Part shown: one piece after another, positions 63,376 to 64,000 of the stretch
How the letters are laid out: every line of letters starts with the position of its first letter
Numbering within the stretch: position 1 is the first letter of the stretch
Assembly (NCBI GenBank): GCA_965263285.1
Contig: CBDHHD010000016.1
Location: 620,001 to 684,000 of the forward strand
Origin: JASGCP01 sp965263285
GTDB lineage: Bacteria > Bacteroidota > Bacteroidia > Chitinophagales > Chitinophagaceae
Direction of reading: 5' to 3'
Length of the DNA: 64,000 bases
Position numbers and translations under genes: made by a program
The notes under the pieces: model-generated
What the model was told of the DNA's origin: nothing
Seen by the model: the letters and a program-made list of their open reading frames with translations, nothing else
Database searches by the model: none

Positions 63376-64000
63376 ATGTTTATAATGTTACAACAATTTG
63401 GATTAATTGGATATCCTTTAGGTCATTCTTTTTCGAAGAAATACTTTCAAGACAAAATTGACACAGCTCACTTAAACGATCGTATTAAATATGATACTTT
63501 TCCTTTACCATCTGCCGACTTAATTCCTGGATTCTTAGATACACCTCATTTATCTGGGTTTAATATTACCATCCCTTACAAAGAGGCCATTATTCCTTTT
63601 CTTGATTATAAAAGCGAAGCAGTAGATGCCATTCGATCTTGTAATGTAGTAAAAATTAAAAATGGTAGTTTATATGGATACAATACAGATATAGATGGTT
63701 TTGAAAAATCATTTTTTGCCTTGAAAAAAGAGATACATAAAAAAGCACTTGTCTTAGGAACAGGAGGAGCATCAAAAGCAATATGTTATGTATTAAACAA
63801 ACGAGACATTCCATTCAAAATTGTGTCCCGCAATAAAACTGATCATTATCTTTCATACAATGACTTAAATAAAGATATATTAGATGAATATAACATTATT
63901 ATTAATACTACTCCCTTAGGCATGTGGCCTAATATAGATGCATGTCCTATATTACCTTATTCCTATATTACAAAAAAACATTATGTATATGATTTAGTAT
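63376..64000 (+). CDS. aroE: Shikimate dehydrogenase, N-terminal part
   Basis: The gene starts at ATG 63376 (or ATG 63385), 1 bp after the hisD stop, and runs off the right edge after about 208 residues. It opens MFIMLQQFGLIGYPLGHSFS, with the substrate motif GYPLGHSFSKKYF and FNITIPYKEAII (catalytic Lys). It goes on with GYNTDIDG (catalytic Asp), the NADP loop LGTGGASKAI and INTTPLGMWP. It reduces 3-dehydroshikimate in the aromatic amino acid pathway. Co-transcribed with hisG and hisD. Confidence 0.93.
   Translation, partial: MFIMLQQFGLIGYPLGHSFSKKYFQDKIDTAHLNDRIKYDTFPLPSADLIPGFLDTPHLSGFNITIPYKEAIIPFLDYKSEAVDAIRSCNVVKIKNGSLYGYNTDIDGFEKSFFALKKEIHKKALVLGTGGASKAICYVLNKRDIPFKIVSRNKTDHYLSYNDLNKDILDEYNIIINTTPLGMWPNIDACPILPYSYITKKHYVYDLV

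Overview
The window is an AT-rich chromosomal segment of a Bacteroidota bacterium. It carries the type IX secretion/gliding genes gldK, gldL, gldM and gldN, a separate gldH, a PorP/SprF-like protein next to a giant PKD-repeat protein with a type B gliding-motility C-terminus, and many promoters of the Bacteroidota form TAnnTTTG. Gene content would fit a Chitinophagales-like member, but that rank is an inference. The only RNA genes seen are a tmRNA and one CAT-anticodon tRNA. The ribosomal-protein genes bS20 and bL25 are single loci.

Layout: 1-202 is the start of mnmG (minus, cut by the left edge). 535-5349 is the gldKLMN operon (minus), flanked by a decayed IS481-type element and a solo copy of its end. 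6675-8003 is a secreted lipase-like lipoprotein. 9076-14715 is a heavy-metal RND pump fused to a TolC domain, followed by its adaptor lipoprotein. 14738-16231 is a glycosidase-like protein, followed by the tmRNA. 17417-21875 holds a TPR protein, a small four-helix membrane protein, gldH and a two-component system. 22085-27834 holds a DUF3108 protein, rplY, a class III aminotransferase, rpsT and nnrDE. 27894-32298 holds ricT, a TIGR01777 epimerase and a membrane-anchored EEP nuclease. 34198-37413 is a five-gene operon (YHS, DoxX, DinB, NRDE, ATP-grasp). 37992-46506 holds rlmI-like, pyrG, glgB, dnaJ and grpE. 46675-49206 is a TonB-dependent receptor. 49863-51878 holds the tRNA and an orphan TolC. 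51881-60024 is the SprF/adhesin pair. 60799-64000 holds exbD, hisG, hisD and the start of aroE.

The most distinctive content is the mobile DNA between the genes, about a tenth of the window. A family of roughly 330-440 bp, strongly palindromic, non-coding elements (called MITE1 here) shares its terminal inverted repeats with a decayed two-ORF ISL3/ISAon1-type insertion sequence at 32328-34177, and several copies sit between exact 8-bp target duplications. A second family (about 510 bp, called COMP2 here) has different ends (GGTATAACG...), contains a nested MITE1 core with identical junctions in all three copies, and has itself inserted into the terminus of another MITE1 with an exact 8-bp duplication. 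A 76-bp promoter-bearing block (R2) is repeated next to MITE1 ends upstream of two unrelated genes. All of these lie between genes, usually just upstream of a gene start, and some appear to supply promoters.
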